A DNA stretch of 64,000 bases. Origin: Micromussa lordhowensis (Eukaryota > Cnidaria > Anthozoa > Scleractinia > Lobophylliidae). How positions within the stretch are numbered: position 1 is the first letter of the stretch; each line of letters opens with the position of its first letter. The notes under the pieces were generated by a model. That model was not told where the DNA came from, did no database searches, and saw only the letters and a list, made by a program, of their open reading frames with translations. This document shows positions 10,362 to 18,238 of the stretch, piece after piece. The DNA lies in the NCBI GenBank assembly GCA_964020085.1, contig OZ026601.1:32744348-32808347 (forward strand), given 5' to 3'. The position numbers and the translations under genes were made by a program.

Positions 10362-10908
10362 CTATTCTTTGGATAAGATAAATTTTTCTAAAATGCGTGA
10401 CAAAAAATGACAAAACCCTGGTCGGGGGTGCTCGGTGGCTGTTACTTGCCTAGTCTCGGCTAGGACTTTCGCGCCGCTGACAAGGCGGCTGTCTCTCTCG
10501 CGCGTTTGAGATCCCGAAAGACCTCTGAGCACCCCCAGTTATCTACTGGGCCGGGACGGGTTCACCCGAGGGTTATCACCGTAGACGGTCTCACCCTACT
10601 ATCCCTAACAAGCGCCTGCACGTGCCGTATCAGGATTCAGGGGCGGCCATTCCCCACCTCCAAAAGCACCACCATTTGCTCGCTGTTTCTCTATTAATTT
10701 CAAATGGAGTATTTATATTGCACCAACCCGGTTTTCTCGAGCATGTGGTGCACTTTTTTCCATCCACCCACGCTTCATATATCAGACACGGTTCATCCAC
10801 CCATGCGCATCAGGGAAGCCATTAATTTAGCGTGGGTGGATGAAGCGTTTCAAATATCTGACGTGTCTGAAACTCATTTGCATCAGACACGCTTCATATA
10901 TTTTCATA
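10362..10908. other. Non-coding GC-rich island and inverted repeats inside the Polinton
   Basis: Between the eIF1-like gene and the fibre genes, base composition jumps from AT-rich to GC-rich at about 10415-10690, unlike any other part of the element. Short ORFs here have no domains. At 10761-10880 there is an imperfect inverted repeat (CATCCACCCACGCT / AGCGTGGGTGGATG) and repeated CAGACACGCTTCATATAT. The 3' ends of the fibre genes lie to the right, so this could also contain transcription stop signals. Confidence 0.6.
10424..10536 (+). ncRNA. Candidate structured RNA or SINE-like insert
   Basis: A 113-nt segment closed by a perfect 10-bp stem GGGGGTGCTC/GAGCACCCCC. Inside are further hairpins: CCTAG/CTAGG with a 6-base loop, GCCGC/GCGGC with a 7-base loop, and TCTC/GAGA around GCGCGTTT. 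A B-box-like GTTTGAGATCCC sits at about 10505-10516. It may be a tRNA-derived SINE inserted in the element or a structured RNA of the element itself. Orientation is uncertain. Confidence 0.35.
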
Positions 10909-11658
10909 CTAGACATCAATTTGAATCAATAAGTTTATCATCGCGTGTGTTACAGATGAATTCGATGTTTTGCTTCGAAAATTGATCCTGTCGCCAGCTT
11001 TTATCGTAATCGGATCGCTGAAAATAGTGTGATTTGACCATTCATCCACAGGTTTGACAATTTTTAAATCTTTATCCGTGCCATTAAGAACTAAGCCAAC
11101 GATCACTTCAGATGCTTGATGATTGCCAGCGCATACACAAATGCTGCCACGAACTATTTTACCGTCTACAGGACTAGGCCAACCATATTGCTTATTTCTC
11201 TCACATCCATTACCGAAACTCCATTGGAGACTGCTTTTAATCATAGGTCCATTTTCTTCTGCATAGACGGTGATGTATGGGCGGATGGGGGTATTTGTAC
11301 TTTGCGTCTTAGTCTCTAAATCATTGTAATCGACTTTGTCTTTTAATGCATCATTGAATTGGATTGCTAAGGTTCCTAAATCAGTAATTAAAGCGTAATC
11401 CTTTAAAGCTGATGAGTTGGCTTTTTTAGATAGTTCATTATTAACGTATGTAGTAGCTGCTTTTTTCTTTAATAAATCAGCAACGAATTTCTTAGTCACT
11501 GCATCATGGTCATCAATTGGAGCGGAAATGTTAGTTAATCTCTTGTTTTGTAAATGGAAATGGTTGTCTGGAGTTAATTTTAAGCCTATTCCTTTTTTAA
11601 CCTTTTCTACTTTTCCTGTTGTTGATGGTTTGTCATGTTGTCCATTAGTAAACCCCAT
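10909..11658 (-). CDS. Fibre-like protein with jelly-roll-type head, 249 aa
   Basis: Starts MGFTNGQ after a TA-rich run, like its paralogue at 13176-14990. Residues 36-66 carry the phage tail-fibre type segment NKRLTNISAPIDDHDAVTKKFV, followed by a helical heptad-like part. The C-terminal 120 residues look like a beta-sandwich head (SFGNG, GWPSPVDGKIVRGSI, VGLVLNG, PITIKAGDRINF, HAMINLLIQIDV), with strand spacing similar to TNF/C1q or adenoviral-type knobs; this is inference from pattern. The role would be receptor binding at the virion vertex. The paralogue's collagen-like stretch is degenerate here (GKVEKVKKGIG). The frame is intact. Confidence 0.65.
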   Translation of the reverse strand: MGFTNGQHDKPSTTGKVEKVKKGIGLKLTPDNHFHLQNKRLTNISAPIDDHDAVTKKFVADLLKKKAATTYVNNELSKKANSSALKDYALITDLGTLAIQFNDALKDKVDYNDLETKTQSTNTPIRPYITVYAEENGPMIKSSLQWSFGNGCERNKQYGWPSPVDGKIVRGSICVCAGNHQASEVIVGLVLNGTDKDLKIVKPVDEWSNHTIFSDPITIKAGDRINFRSKTSNSSVTHAMINLLIQIDV

Positions 11659-11680
11659 ATATATATATATATATATTTAT
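11659..11680. repeat. TA microsatellite at fibre gene start
   Basis: About ten TA units directly before the ATG at 11658 (minus strand). It occupies the position of the TATAT box seen before other Polinton genes. Confidence 0.6.
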
Positions 11681-13216
11681 TTATATAATAGTTCCTTGAC
11701 TCTTTTCAAATTCTTTCACATTTTCAAATGCTGTACTATTATTATCCCAAACATTCTTTGTTAATAATCCTCTCTCCTTAGTGAAAGGATTATCATCTAC
11801 ATTTATTCTTCTTATAGTTCTTAGTCCGCTACTATCAATAAAAAAATTATTAATAATAATTGGAGCACTAATTCCACTAAAAATTATGTTCATATGAGTG
11901 TCTTTTACCCAAATCCAAAATAGGACTTGCTTTCCTAAAGCGTTATTTGGAATATTAAATGTTCTTAAAGATGGTTCATCTATTGTAGGATTACGTGAAA
12001 TTACGACTTTGCTTTTATCAACATGAATATGTTCATAGCCAAGTAAGTACTTATATCTAATACTTATAGTCATTACACTATTTGTAGTTGCGCTATGTTG
12101 AAATACATAATAAAAAGTTAAATCACCTTTGTTATCACCAGTAGTTACAAATGCATATGTATTTGGTGTTCTACCTTCAACATTATCAGAAAAATACAAA
12201 TCTTTTATTAAAGAAATCTTTGAATCATTACTTAATATATATTTTACTATTAATTCTACTAAATTTTTGTTTTCATTAATAGTAGGATTTTCTTTTGCAA
12301 TTTCACTATTTACTTTTGCAATTTCACCATCAACATATTTTACAACATTATCTTCTGTTTCATTTAGTTGTTTCACATTAACAGCATCACTGTTTTCATT
12401 TCCATCATTTAATCCTTTTATTTGATAATTAGACATATCTATAGGTGCTTCAAAATAGATGATTTTGTTTCGGATGGTATAGAATCTATCCCAAATTCGC
12501 GAGTCAACGTCATTCTGATGACCACTTACTCCATAAACGACAACAAAGATGTCGGTTTCTGCATCATAAGTTTCACCACTCTTATACTTTAAAGTTAAAT
12601 CAATATCTAAATCAATAATCCCAATGTTTCCATATTTATGAAAATTGATAATTGTTCTACTATGATCGGAAAAAGTATTTGTATTATTACGTGAAACATT
12701 TAATGTTTCGGATACTGCGTCGACAACCACTTCTTTTCGATCTACTCGATTACCATAATACATTTCAAAAGCTAATGTATACTCACCTAAATCTAACGAT
12801 TTTAAATCAATAGTTAATCGGGTGCTATAATAACCGATAGCAGAGTCATACTTAATTTTAAATTGATAAGTAGCATGATTGATTTGATAAAAATCTTTGT
12901 CGACTTTTCTTACTTTGACAATATCATCATCATCTTCCTTAAACAAATCATCATCCATAACAAAAGAGAATTCATTCTCTTGTCGGTTTGCTTTAATATT
13001 CAGTTCTTCAGATTCACTCACTTTATCTGTAATCAAAGTATTAATTACAGCGTTATTATCACTAATTGTCCTATTAACATAGTTAACAGTGGAAGCGTGA
13101 AAGCTATCTGATGACTTTGGATCTTTCAAGCGGATAATGCTATGATTAGCCATATCAATGGAGTCTTCCATCGGATCAGGATTTTTTTCTATTAAGCGCT
13201 GCTGCAGAGACATCAT
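11681..13216 (-). CDS. Fibre-like protein, distal part (511 aa ORF)
   Basis: Overlaps the end of the 604-aa fibre ORF by 41 bases in another frame. Its first residues (MANHSIIRLKDP, DSFHASTVNYVN) continue the tail-fibre repeat pattern of that ORF, so it probably is the distal part of one long fibre protein separated by a frame change at an A7 run in the overlap. Further repeats appear near residue 250 (IDMSNYQIKGLND, DAVNVKQLNE), followed by beta-rich head-like sequence to the C-terminus. Two related beta-rich blocks (residues about 95-235 and 315-480) suggest duplicated head domains. Likely adhesion or receptor binding. It could instead be an independent gene starting at the MM pair. Confidence 0.6.
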   Translation of the reverse strand: MMSLQQRLIEKNPDPMEDSIDMANHSIIRLKDPKSSDSFHASTVNYVNRTISDNNAVINTLITDKVSESEELNIKANRQENEFSFVMDDDLFKEDDDDIVKVRKVDKDFYQINHATYQFKIKYDSAIGYYSTRLTIDLKSLDLGEYTLAFEMYYGNRVDRKEVVVDAVSETLNVSRNNTNTFSDHSRTIINFHKYGNIGIIDLDIDLTLKYKSGETYDAETDIFVVVYGVSGHQNDVDSRIWDRFYTIRNKIIYFEAPIDMSNYQIKGLNDGNENSDAVNVKQLNETEDNVVKYVDGEIAKVNSEIAKENPTINENKNLVELIVKYILSNDSKISLIKDLYFSDNVEGRTPNTYAFVTTGDNKGDLTFYYVFQHSATTNSVMTISIRYKYLLGYEHIHVDKSKVVISRNPTIDEPSLRTFNIPNNALGKQVLFWIWVKDTHMNIIFSGISAPIIINNFFIDSSGLRTIRRINVDDNPFTKERGLLTKNVWDNNSTAFENVKEFEKSQGTII

Positions 13217-14990
13217 TTATTTCTCTTTTTAGATCTCCTCTCTGTCCGTGAAAATATCCAAAGTTAATAACATCATTAGCTTGTGCATTTTGAGCAGCTT
13301 GACTTGAATCATCTTCAACAAAAGGTTTAATATTTATAATTGCATTACCACCCATTTGGAGACTACCAGTCATTGATCTGGAACCATTTAAAGGTAAATT
13401 CAAATTATCTCCATTGTCAACATAAGTTTTATTGGCAGCATCATCACCACTCAAAGGATTTGGTAAACCATAAAGATAACTATTATTCATATTAATTGGA
13501 CTATTACCATCAGCTACCATTGTTAATCGCCCACAATTCACAATGAGATTGTCGTTCATGTTGAGATCACCTGTCATTGCACGCGACCCATCTAATTTTA
13601 ATACATCTGTAGGTAGCTTACTTATTTCTGCTTCGACAAATGCCTTTGAGACTAAATCATTTGTATCAAAAGTATTGACGCCATATGGCTCAGTATTTTT
13701 TATCCGTTTACCTTTTAAGTCATAGTCATCACCTTTTAATTTTAAAAAGTTTTCATTGACATAAAGTTTATTAACAGCCATTTTAGAATCTTTTAAAGCA
13801 TTAGGGTAATCAGTGATTGGAACATCATCTTGTGTAACTAAATCTGTTATTTTATTGTCATTCATGTTGAGATTTCCAGTCATAGAGCGTGAACCATCTA
13901 ATTTGAGAATCTGACTTAAATCAATCTTAGTAATCTCATCATCAACATAGGTTTTGTCTGCTTTTCGAGAAGATAAATCATTAATAGCAATATCTTGTTT
14001 AGCGTCTTGATCGTCAACATACTCTTTATTAGCTGCATCTTTGAGGTTAGTTGGATCAGCAATATTGACTATCTTTTCATTATTCATATTGATTGGTTCA
14101 AAATTTAATATTGTTCCTGAAAAATCAGTACTTTTAACATTAAATAATCTATGATCAAAACTAGTCCTTTGTGTTCCTTTGACACATCTACTAAAAAATA
14201 GAAATTTAAAATTAGAGTTACTGGAACCATAATATCGAAATTGTAAACTAATGTTCACATCTCTTTTAGAACTATTAAATATTATGTAAGCTTTTGCGTA
14301 ATTGCTAAACCAATCATGACTAAAATCAATTATGTTTGCATTACCAGTGACATTTGTAAATAATAGTCTATCTGAATCACCATCTGTAACTATATTTGTT
14401 CCATCATATCCAAATATTTCAAAAACGATAGAATAATTAGGATCTATTTCTAAATTGTTCACTAGTCGAACAGTAGAATAAGCATAACCAGATTGCGTCC
14501 CTTCTCGAGGCGCTTCTAATAGTTCAAAATGATCAGTATGCCCAGGAATAGAAACGTCCCCTTTAGTTAATTCTGCTTTATCACCAAAATCTTTATAAAA
14601 AGTAAAACTAGGTTGCAAATGATAATTTGTCCTATGATCTGTTGTCATCTCCTTTAATTGTTTTAGAGGTACAGCATCATTATCATCCGTAGCATCTTCT
14701 AAATCACTAATCTTATGATTATTCATATTTAAATGACCAGTCATTGAAGTTGTTCCATCTCTTTTCAGATAAGGTGACAAATCAATAGCTGGTAGGTTAT
14801 TATCAACATACTCCTTTGTAGCTGCATCATTTTTATCGATAGGAGCAGCTACTTCAGTTAATCGCTTACTATCAATGTCAAAATTACCATCATCAGTTAG
14901 ACTAAATCCAATTCCAGGTAAACCAGGATCACCTTTTTCACCTTTACCACTTGTTGATGTTGATTCAAGTTGCCCATTAGTAACACCCAT
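13176..14990 (-). CDS. Fibre-like protein with collagen-like and tail-fibre repeats (604 aa ORF)
   Basis: ATG follows a TATATAT run. The N-terminus MGVTNGQ is shared with the fibre at 10909-11658. Residues 17-28 form four Gly-X-Y triplets (GEKGDPGLPGIG), a miniature collagen-like stretch. Then come at least five repeats of the type seen in phage tail fibres: an SMTGHLNMNNHKISDL-like strand block followed by DAATKEYVD or DAVPLKQL (for example near residues 38-58, 80-115, 300-330 and 365-400). A beta-rich insertion lies at about 125-290. The protein should be trimeric and elongated. It stops at an A7 run where the next ORF continues in another frame. A small coiled-coil ORF and the packaging ATPase lie upstream. 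Confidence 0.7.
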   Translation of the reverse strand: MGVTNGQLESTSTSGKGEKGDPGLPGIGFSLTDDGNFDIDSKRLTEVAAPIDKNDAATKEYVDNNLPAIDLSPYLKRDGTTSMTGHLNMNNHKISDLEDATDDNDAVPLKQLKEMTTDHRTNYHLQPSFTFYKDFGDKAELTKGDVSIPGHTDHFELLEAPREGTQSGYAYSTVRLVNNLEIDPNYSIVFEIFGYDGTNIVTDGDSDRLLFTNVTGNANIIDFSHDWFSNYAKAYIIFNSSKRDVNISLQFRYYGSSNSNFKFLFFSRCVKGTQRTSFDHRLFNVKSTDFSGTILNFEPINMNNEKIVNIADPTNLKDAANKEYVDDQDAKQDIAINDLSSRKADKTYVDDEITKIDLSQILKLDGSRSMTGNLNMNDNKITDLVTQDDVPITDYPNALKDSKMAVNKLYVNENFLKLKGDDYDLKGKRIKNTEPYGVNTFDTNDLVSKAFVEAEISKLPTDVLKLDGSRAMTGDLNMNDNLIVNCGRLTMVADGNSPINMNNSYLYGLPNPLSGDDAANKTYVDNGDNLNLPLNGSRSMTGSLQMGGNAIINIKPFVEDDSSQAAQNAQANDVINFGYFHGQRGDLKREINDVSAAALNRKKS

Positions 14991-15005
14991 ATATAATATA
15001 CTAAA

Positions 15006-15224
15006 TTAAATTTCTTCTTCTCGATCTCTTAAGTAATCAGAACGTAACATTTTCAGATCTTGAATTAATAATAATATTTCATCCGAAATAGATTCGTTGT
15101 ATTTTCTTTCAATCATTTTTAAACATTCTAGTTTACTAGTAAGATTCTCTAATGAAAAATTTATGTTATTAAACTCATTATATATTTCTTTTGTTAATCT
15201 TCTCGTCGAACGATTTCTATCCAT
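15006..15224 (-). CDS. Small coiled-coil protein, 72 aa
   Basis: ATG preceded by AATAT, 11 bp downstream of the ATPase gene on the same strand. It is highly charged with heptad-like leucines and isoleucines (FNNINFSLENLTSKLECLKMIERKY), predicting one long helix or coiled coil. Not recognised. It sits between the ATPase and the fibres and could be a small virion component. Confidence 0.45.
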   Translation of the reverse strand: MDRNRSTRRLTKEIYNEFNNINFSLENLTSKLECLKMIERKYNESISDEILLLIQDLKMLRSDYLRDREEEI

Positions 15225-15235
15225 ATATTACTTAA

Positions 15236-15874
15236 TTATATATTTTCATTGTAATTTTTTCTCATTGTCTTTTTTATCTTATCAATGTACGCAAAACTAT
15301 AAGGCTCACTAGTCGCACTCTCGAATCGCTTCTTAGATACATTGAATTCTTTACACATTCTTGCTTTCTCTCCATTACTTGGAGAGTCAAAAATACAAAA
15401 ATGAGAGCAATTTAACCTGATGTCTTTAGGAGTGAGATAATAAGATTGACTTAAATAGATTACACTACAATTTTTATGACGACCACCAATAAAATATTCA
15501 ATTAGAGGTGTTTGGTTTCGTTCACAAACATAATCATCAAAGATGACTATTTTTTGGTTATCAGGGTCTAGGCTTTCCAGAGGATCGACATCACCATTAC
15601 TCTCTTCTATGACATCATAACCAGCCTTTTTTGAAATGGGTCGAAATGTTTCTAATAGTTGTCTGTACTTCGGTTGCTCGAGATTTTTAGAAAACAAGTA
15701 AATCTTATCATAGTAGAGTAGGGGATTATAAAGCATATGCATAAGAACGTTAGTTTTACCACAACCGCTTGGTCCACAAATTAACATTCGAAAAGTGTCT
15801 GAAGGCATATAAGGTAGAAGTCGTTTGAAATTGCGGTCATTATTACAAACTGAATCATAATTAGGAATTTTCAT
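15236..15874 (-). CDS. Genome-packaging ATPase (FtsK/HerA, A32-like)
   Basis: 212 aa with Walker A GPSGCGKT (residues 34-41) and Walker B KIVIFDD (108-114), the paired acidic residues at 113-114. Other family features are an N-terminal RMLICGPSG strand, IYLFSKN after the P-loop helix and a sensor-like VIYLSQSYYLTPKDIR. This is the FtsK/HerA superfamily DNA-packaging ATPase shared by Polintons, virophages and nucleocytoplasmic large DNA viruses. It would pump element DNA into preformed capsids. Length matches Polinton ATPases. ATG is preceded by TTATATAG. It is divergent from the plus-strand virion block, sharing a 70-bp AT-rich spacer. No break seen. Confidence 0.93.
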   Translation of the reverse strand: MKIPNYDSVCNNDRNFKRLLPYMPSDTFRMLICGPSGCGKTNVLMHMLYNPLLYYDKIYLFSKNLEQPKYRQLLETFRPISKKAGYDVIEESNGDVDPLESLDPDNQKIVIFDDYVCERNQTPLIEYFIGGRHKNCSVIYLSQSYYLTPKDIRLNCSHFCIFDSPSNGEKARMCKEFNVSKKRFESATSEPYSFAYIDKIKKTMRKNYNENI

Positions 15875-15944
15875 CTATATAATTAATATTTTTTTAATAA
15901 ATGTCGCATATTAATTCACATAATATAAAAAATATAAATATTAT
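15875..15944. promoter_or_regulatory. Divergent AT-rich promoter region of the Polinton
   Basis: The 70-bp spacer between the ATPase (minus) and the virion protein gene (plus). Each ATG is preceded by a TATAT-type box (TATATAG on the minus strand, ATTATAT on the plus strand). It is a natural bidirectional promoter; the inference rests on position and composition. Confidence 0.45.
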
Positions 15945-16952
15945 ATGAGTCTCTCAAATTGGAAACGATTAGCTCAGAAACGGACTGAGACTGGAAGGAT
16001 GAAGAATCAGCTTTATGATGAGATCACTGAAGAGAAGATAAAGAGTAAGACTTCTGACCAGCGGATAACAAAATCATTTAGACTAGATGAAATCATAGAT
16101 GGGTTAAAGGCACAAAAGCCTAAGAATAGACCACAAATGAGAATACGTCCTGCCCCAGCACAAGGTAAACCAGATGAAATTGATTATGCACCTGAAGTAG
16201 ATCCATATGAAGATATGGATGTGGAAGGATTATTAGATCTCCAAGATTATGTAGCGCCACAGGCAGAAAAACAAATAGGTAAGATACCTAAAGGCGCGCC
16301 ACCAAAATATGAAATGGATCCTAGTTTTTGGAATTTAGAAGGAGATGAATCTTTACCACCAGAATATTCTGCTATAGAAGAAGAACCTTCAGCTATAGAA
16401 GCACCACGAGAAGAATTCGAGGGAGAAGAAGATGAAAGACAAGCAAATAAGATTTTAGATCATTTGGAACTTCCCAACTATGATGATGTTGAACTGAGAC
16501 TGGCCGAACCTGAAATGACTGCAACAAAACAACGAAATTATCTAGATAAAGTTGTAAAAGATGCTGAAAGGAGAAGAAGACAAGTAATTGCTTTTAAAGC
16601 AAACGCTACTAAAAAATTTAATAAAGGTGAGATTAATGCAGCAGAAAGAGATAGAATACATCAAAATTCAGACCGATTTAGAGGAGAGCTTAATGATTAT
16701 ATTAAGCAATATAGATTTAAAAGCAAATCAACGAAAGGTTACGGGACCAAAAGAGGCAGTGGTGTCTATTTCTATAATGATGCTCAAGAATTACTAAAGA
16801 AATTAACACTAATTATTGGTGAAATGGAAGCAGGCAATACAAGTGTCAAGATGAGAAATATGGGTCAAACTATCTTAGACACTCTATTAAGAACAAAATC
16901 AATCAATAAGTCACAATATCAAAAGTTAGTGAAAAAATATTTTGGGGTCTGA
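15945..16952 (+). CDS. Polinton conserved virion-type protein with PPxY motifs, 335 aa
   Basis: ATG after ATTAT. An N-terminal basic region is followed by an acidic, proline-rich disordered middle with two PPxY motifs, PPKY (119-122) and PPEY (138-141), and an ELPNYDDVEL segment at about 175-183. A charged coiled-coil (190-250) and a conserved C-terminal domain follow (NDAQELLKKL...MEAGNTSVKMRNMGQTILDTLL...QYQKLVKKYFGV). The C-terminal AGNTS block recurs, as I recall it, in other animal Polintons. PPxY motifs recruit NEDD4-type ubiquitin ligases in adenoviruses and budding viruses. The role is likely virion assembly or trafficking; not proven. It is followed by three AGTACACATT direct repeats and the minor capsid gene. 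Confidence 0.65.
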   Translation: MSLSNWKRLAQKRTETGRMKNQLYDEITEEKIKSKTSDQRITKSFRLDEIIDGLKAQKPKNRPQMRIRPAPAQGKPDEIDYAPEVDPYEDMDVEGLLDLQDYVAPQAEKQIGKIPKGAPPKYEMDPSFWNLEGDESLPPEYSAIEEEPSAIEAPREEFEGEEDERQANKILDHLELPNYDDVELRLAEPEMTATKQRNYLDKVVKDAERRRRQVIAFKANATKKFNKGEINAAERDRIHQNSDRFRGELNDYIKQYRFKSKSTKGYGTKRGSGVYFYNDAQELLKKLTLIIGEMEAGNTSVKMRNMGQTILDTLLRTKSINKSQYQKLVKKYFGV

Positions 16953-16970
16953 AATATATTTCAGGGTTTA

Positions 16971-17012
16971 GTACACATTAGTACACATTAGTACACATTA
17001 GTAAATTATATT
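16971..17012. repeat. Short direct repeats AGTACACATT upstream of minor capsid gene
   Basis: Three tandem copies plus degenerate ones just before the TATAT box of the gene at 17024. They may be promoter elements; similar AGTAAAnnTT repeats precede 19565. Confidence 0.5.
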
Positions 17013-17023
17013 TACATTAGTAT

Positions 17024-17791
17024 ATGGAGAGAGAAATCTCATTAAGCAGTTTTGCAGTTAAAGATGAACCTGGTAATCGACCTGGTGATTTTACTACAAG
17101 GTTTTCTAGAACTTTGGACTATGAACACAGTGATGGGATTTGGTATATTGGTTTTAATAAAATTATTTCAATGGCTTTTACATGGACAAATATAAATTCT
17201 GGTTATAACAATCAAAAGATAGCTTACAGTAAAGACGGTGGGAAAACATTTACAGATATTGATTTTCCAAAAGGAGTTTGGGATTACACTGATATTGATA
17301 ATTACATTAAGGAAAAGACTAAAATAGTCGGCGGTGATGGTGATGAAGAATTTCCAATCACGGTGACTTTTGATGAACCAACTTTCAGAGTCATAGTGAC
17401 TTTAGACGCAAACTATCAGCTTGACCTGCGTAAATCTAATTTTGGCAAACTAATAGGATTCGATAAGGTGATCTTAAGAGATGAGAGAAACGTTAGTACT
17501 AAGATACCTAACCTATCAGAAGATACAGATGTCCTAAATATTCATTGTGATTTAGTCTCTGATTCATTAGTAGATGGGAGAGAATCAGATATTGTTTTTA
17601 GTTTTGGTACAGGAACTTTGAGACCTTCTTACAATTTTACCCTTGAACCGCGTCGTGTTATATTTAATCCTATCAATAAAACAAGAGTTTCAAGCGTTCG
17701 AATCTATGTAACTGATGGCTTAAGAAGACCAGTCTATTTAAATCATGCTGACACAGCATTTTCATTAATCTTAAAAAAAGTTCCATTTTAG
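17024..17791 (+). CDS. Minor capsid (penton-like single jelly-roll) candidate
   Basis: 255 aa, ATG after AGTAT. It is beta-rich throughout with few helices. The opening SSFAVKDEPGNRPGDFTTRFSRTLDY, an IWYIGFNKI strand and the closing RRVIFNPINKTRVSSVRIYVTDGLRRPVYLNHADTAFSLILKK fit the single jelly-roll protein that sits next to the major capsid gene in Polintons and would occupy capsid vertices. Its position between the conserved virion protein and the major capsid supports this. No interruption seen. The assignment comes from gene order and fold pattern rather than a catalytic motif. Confidence 0.7.
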   Translation: MEREISLSSFAVKDEPGNRPGDFTTRFSRTLDYEHSDGIWYIGFNKIISMAFTWTNINSGYNNQKIAYSKDGGKTFTDIDFPKGVWDYTDIDNYIKEKTKIVGGDGDEEFPITVTFDEPTFRVIVTLDANYQLDLRKSNFGKLIGFDKVILRDERNVSTKIPNLSEDTDVLNIHCDLVSDSLVDGRESDIVFSFGTGTLRPSYNFTLEPRRVIFNPINKTRVSSVRIYVTDGLRRPVYLNHADTAFSLILKKVPF

Positions 17792-17927
17792 GATCGCTAC
17801 GCTCTCTAAAAATTAAATTAGGAAGTAAGGTTATATGAAGTAAAGAGAGTTCAAAAAGATTTATCACCCAAGAACGGGAAGATATGTCTACAAACACCGT
17901 GGCAATGGAATTATAGTAGATAATCTT

Positions 17928-18209
17928 ATGAAACCACTAAAACGAGTAGCTAGTGCTTTAACTGGACAGGTTTTAAAACCATTTGCTAAAAAAGCAATAC
18001 AAGCTGGTGTATCTCAAGCGGGAGAACGAGTTGGTAAAAAGGCTGCTGATAAAGTTATAGAGCGATCTGGTGAGCTTATCCGAAAAATGCTGTCCTCAGG
18101 AAAAGCGACAAAGTCAACAAAGTCAACAAAGTCAAAGCCAGGCAGAGCAAAGCCAAGGACTCAGGATGAAGTTAATACACTGATTAATAATCTTATAGCG
18201 CGATCTTAA
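17928..18209 (+). CDS. Small basic amphipathic virion-type protein, 93 aa
   Basis: Lys/Arg-rich with an N-terminal amphipathic helix (RVASALTGQVLKPFAKKAIQAGV), a second helix (GKKAADKVIERSGELIRKML), and three tandem KST units (KATKSTKSTKSKPG). It may bind DNA or membranes like small adenovirus core or pVI-type peptides; that is inference. Upstream in the same frame an ATG at 17835, placed after a TTATAT box, is followed by a TAA at codon 3 and then 28 open codons (with YHPRTGRYVYKHRG) reaching this start. The gene may therefore have lost its original N-terminus and now start internally. Confidence 0.5.
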   Translation: MKPLKRVASALTGQVLKPFAKKAIQAGVSQAGERVGKKAADKVIERSGELIRKMLSSGKATKSTKSTKSKPGRAKPRTQDEVNTLINNLIARS

Positions 18210-18238
18210 AGAAAAAAAAATATGATAAAAAATATATA

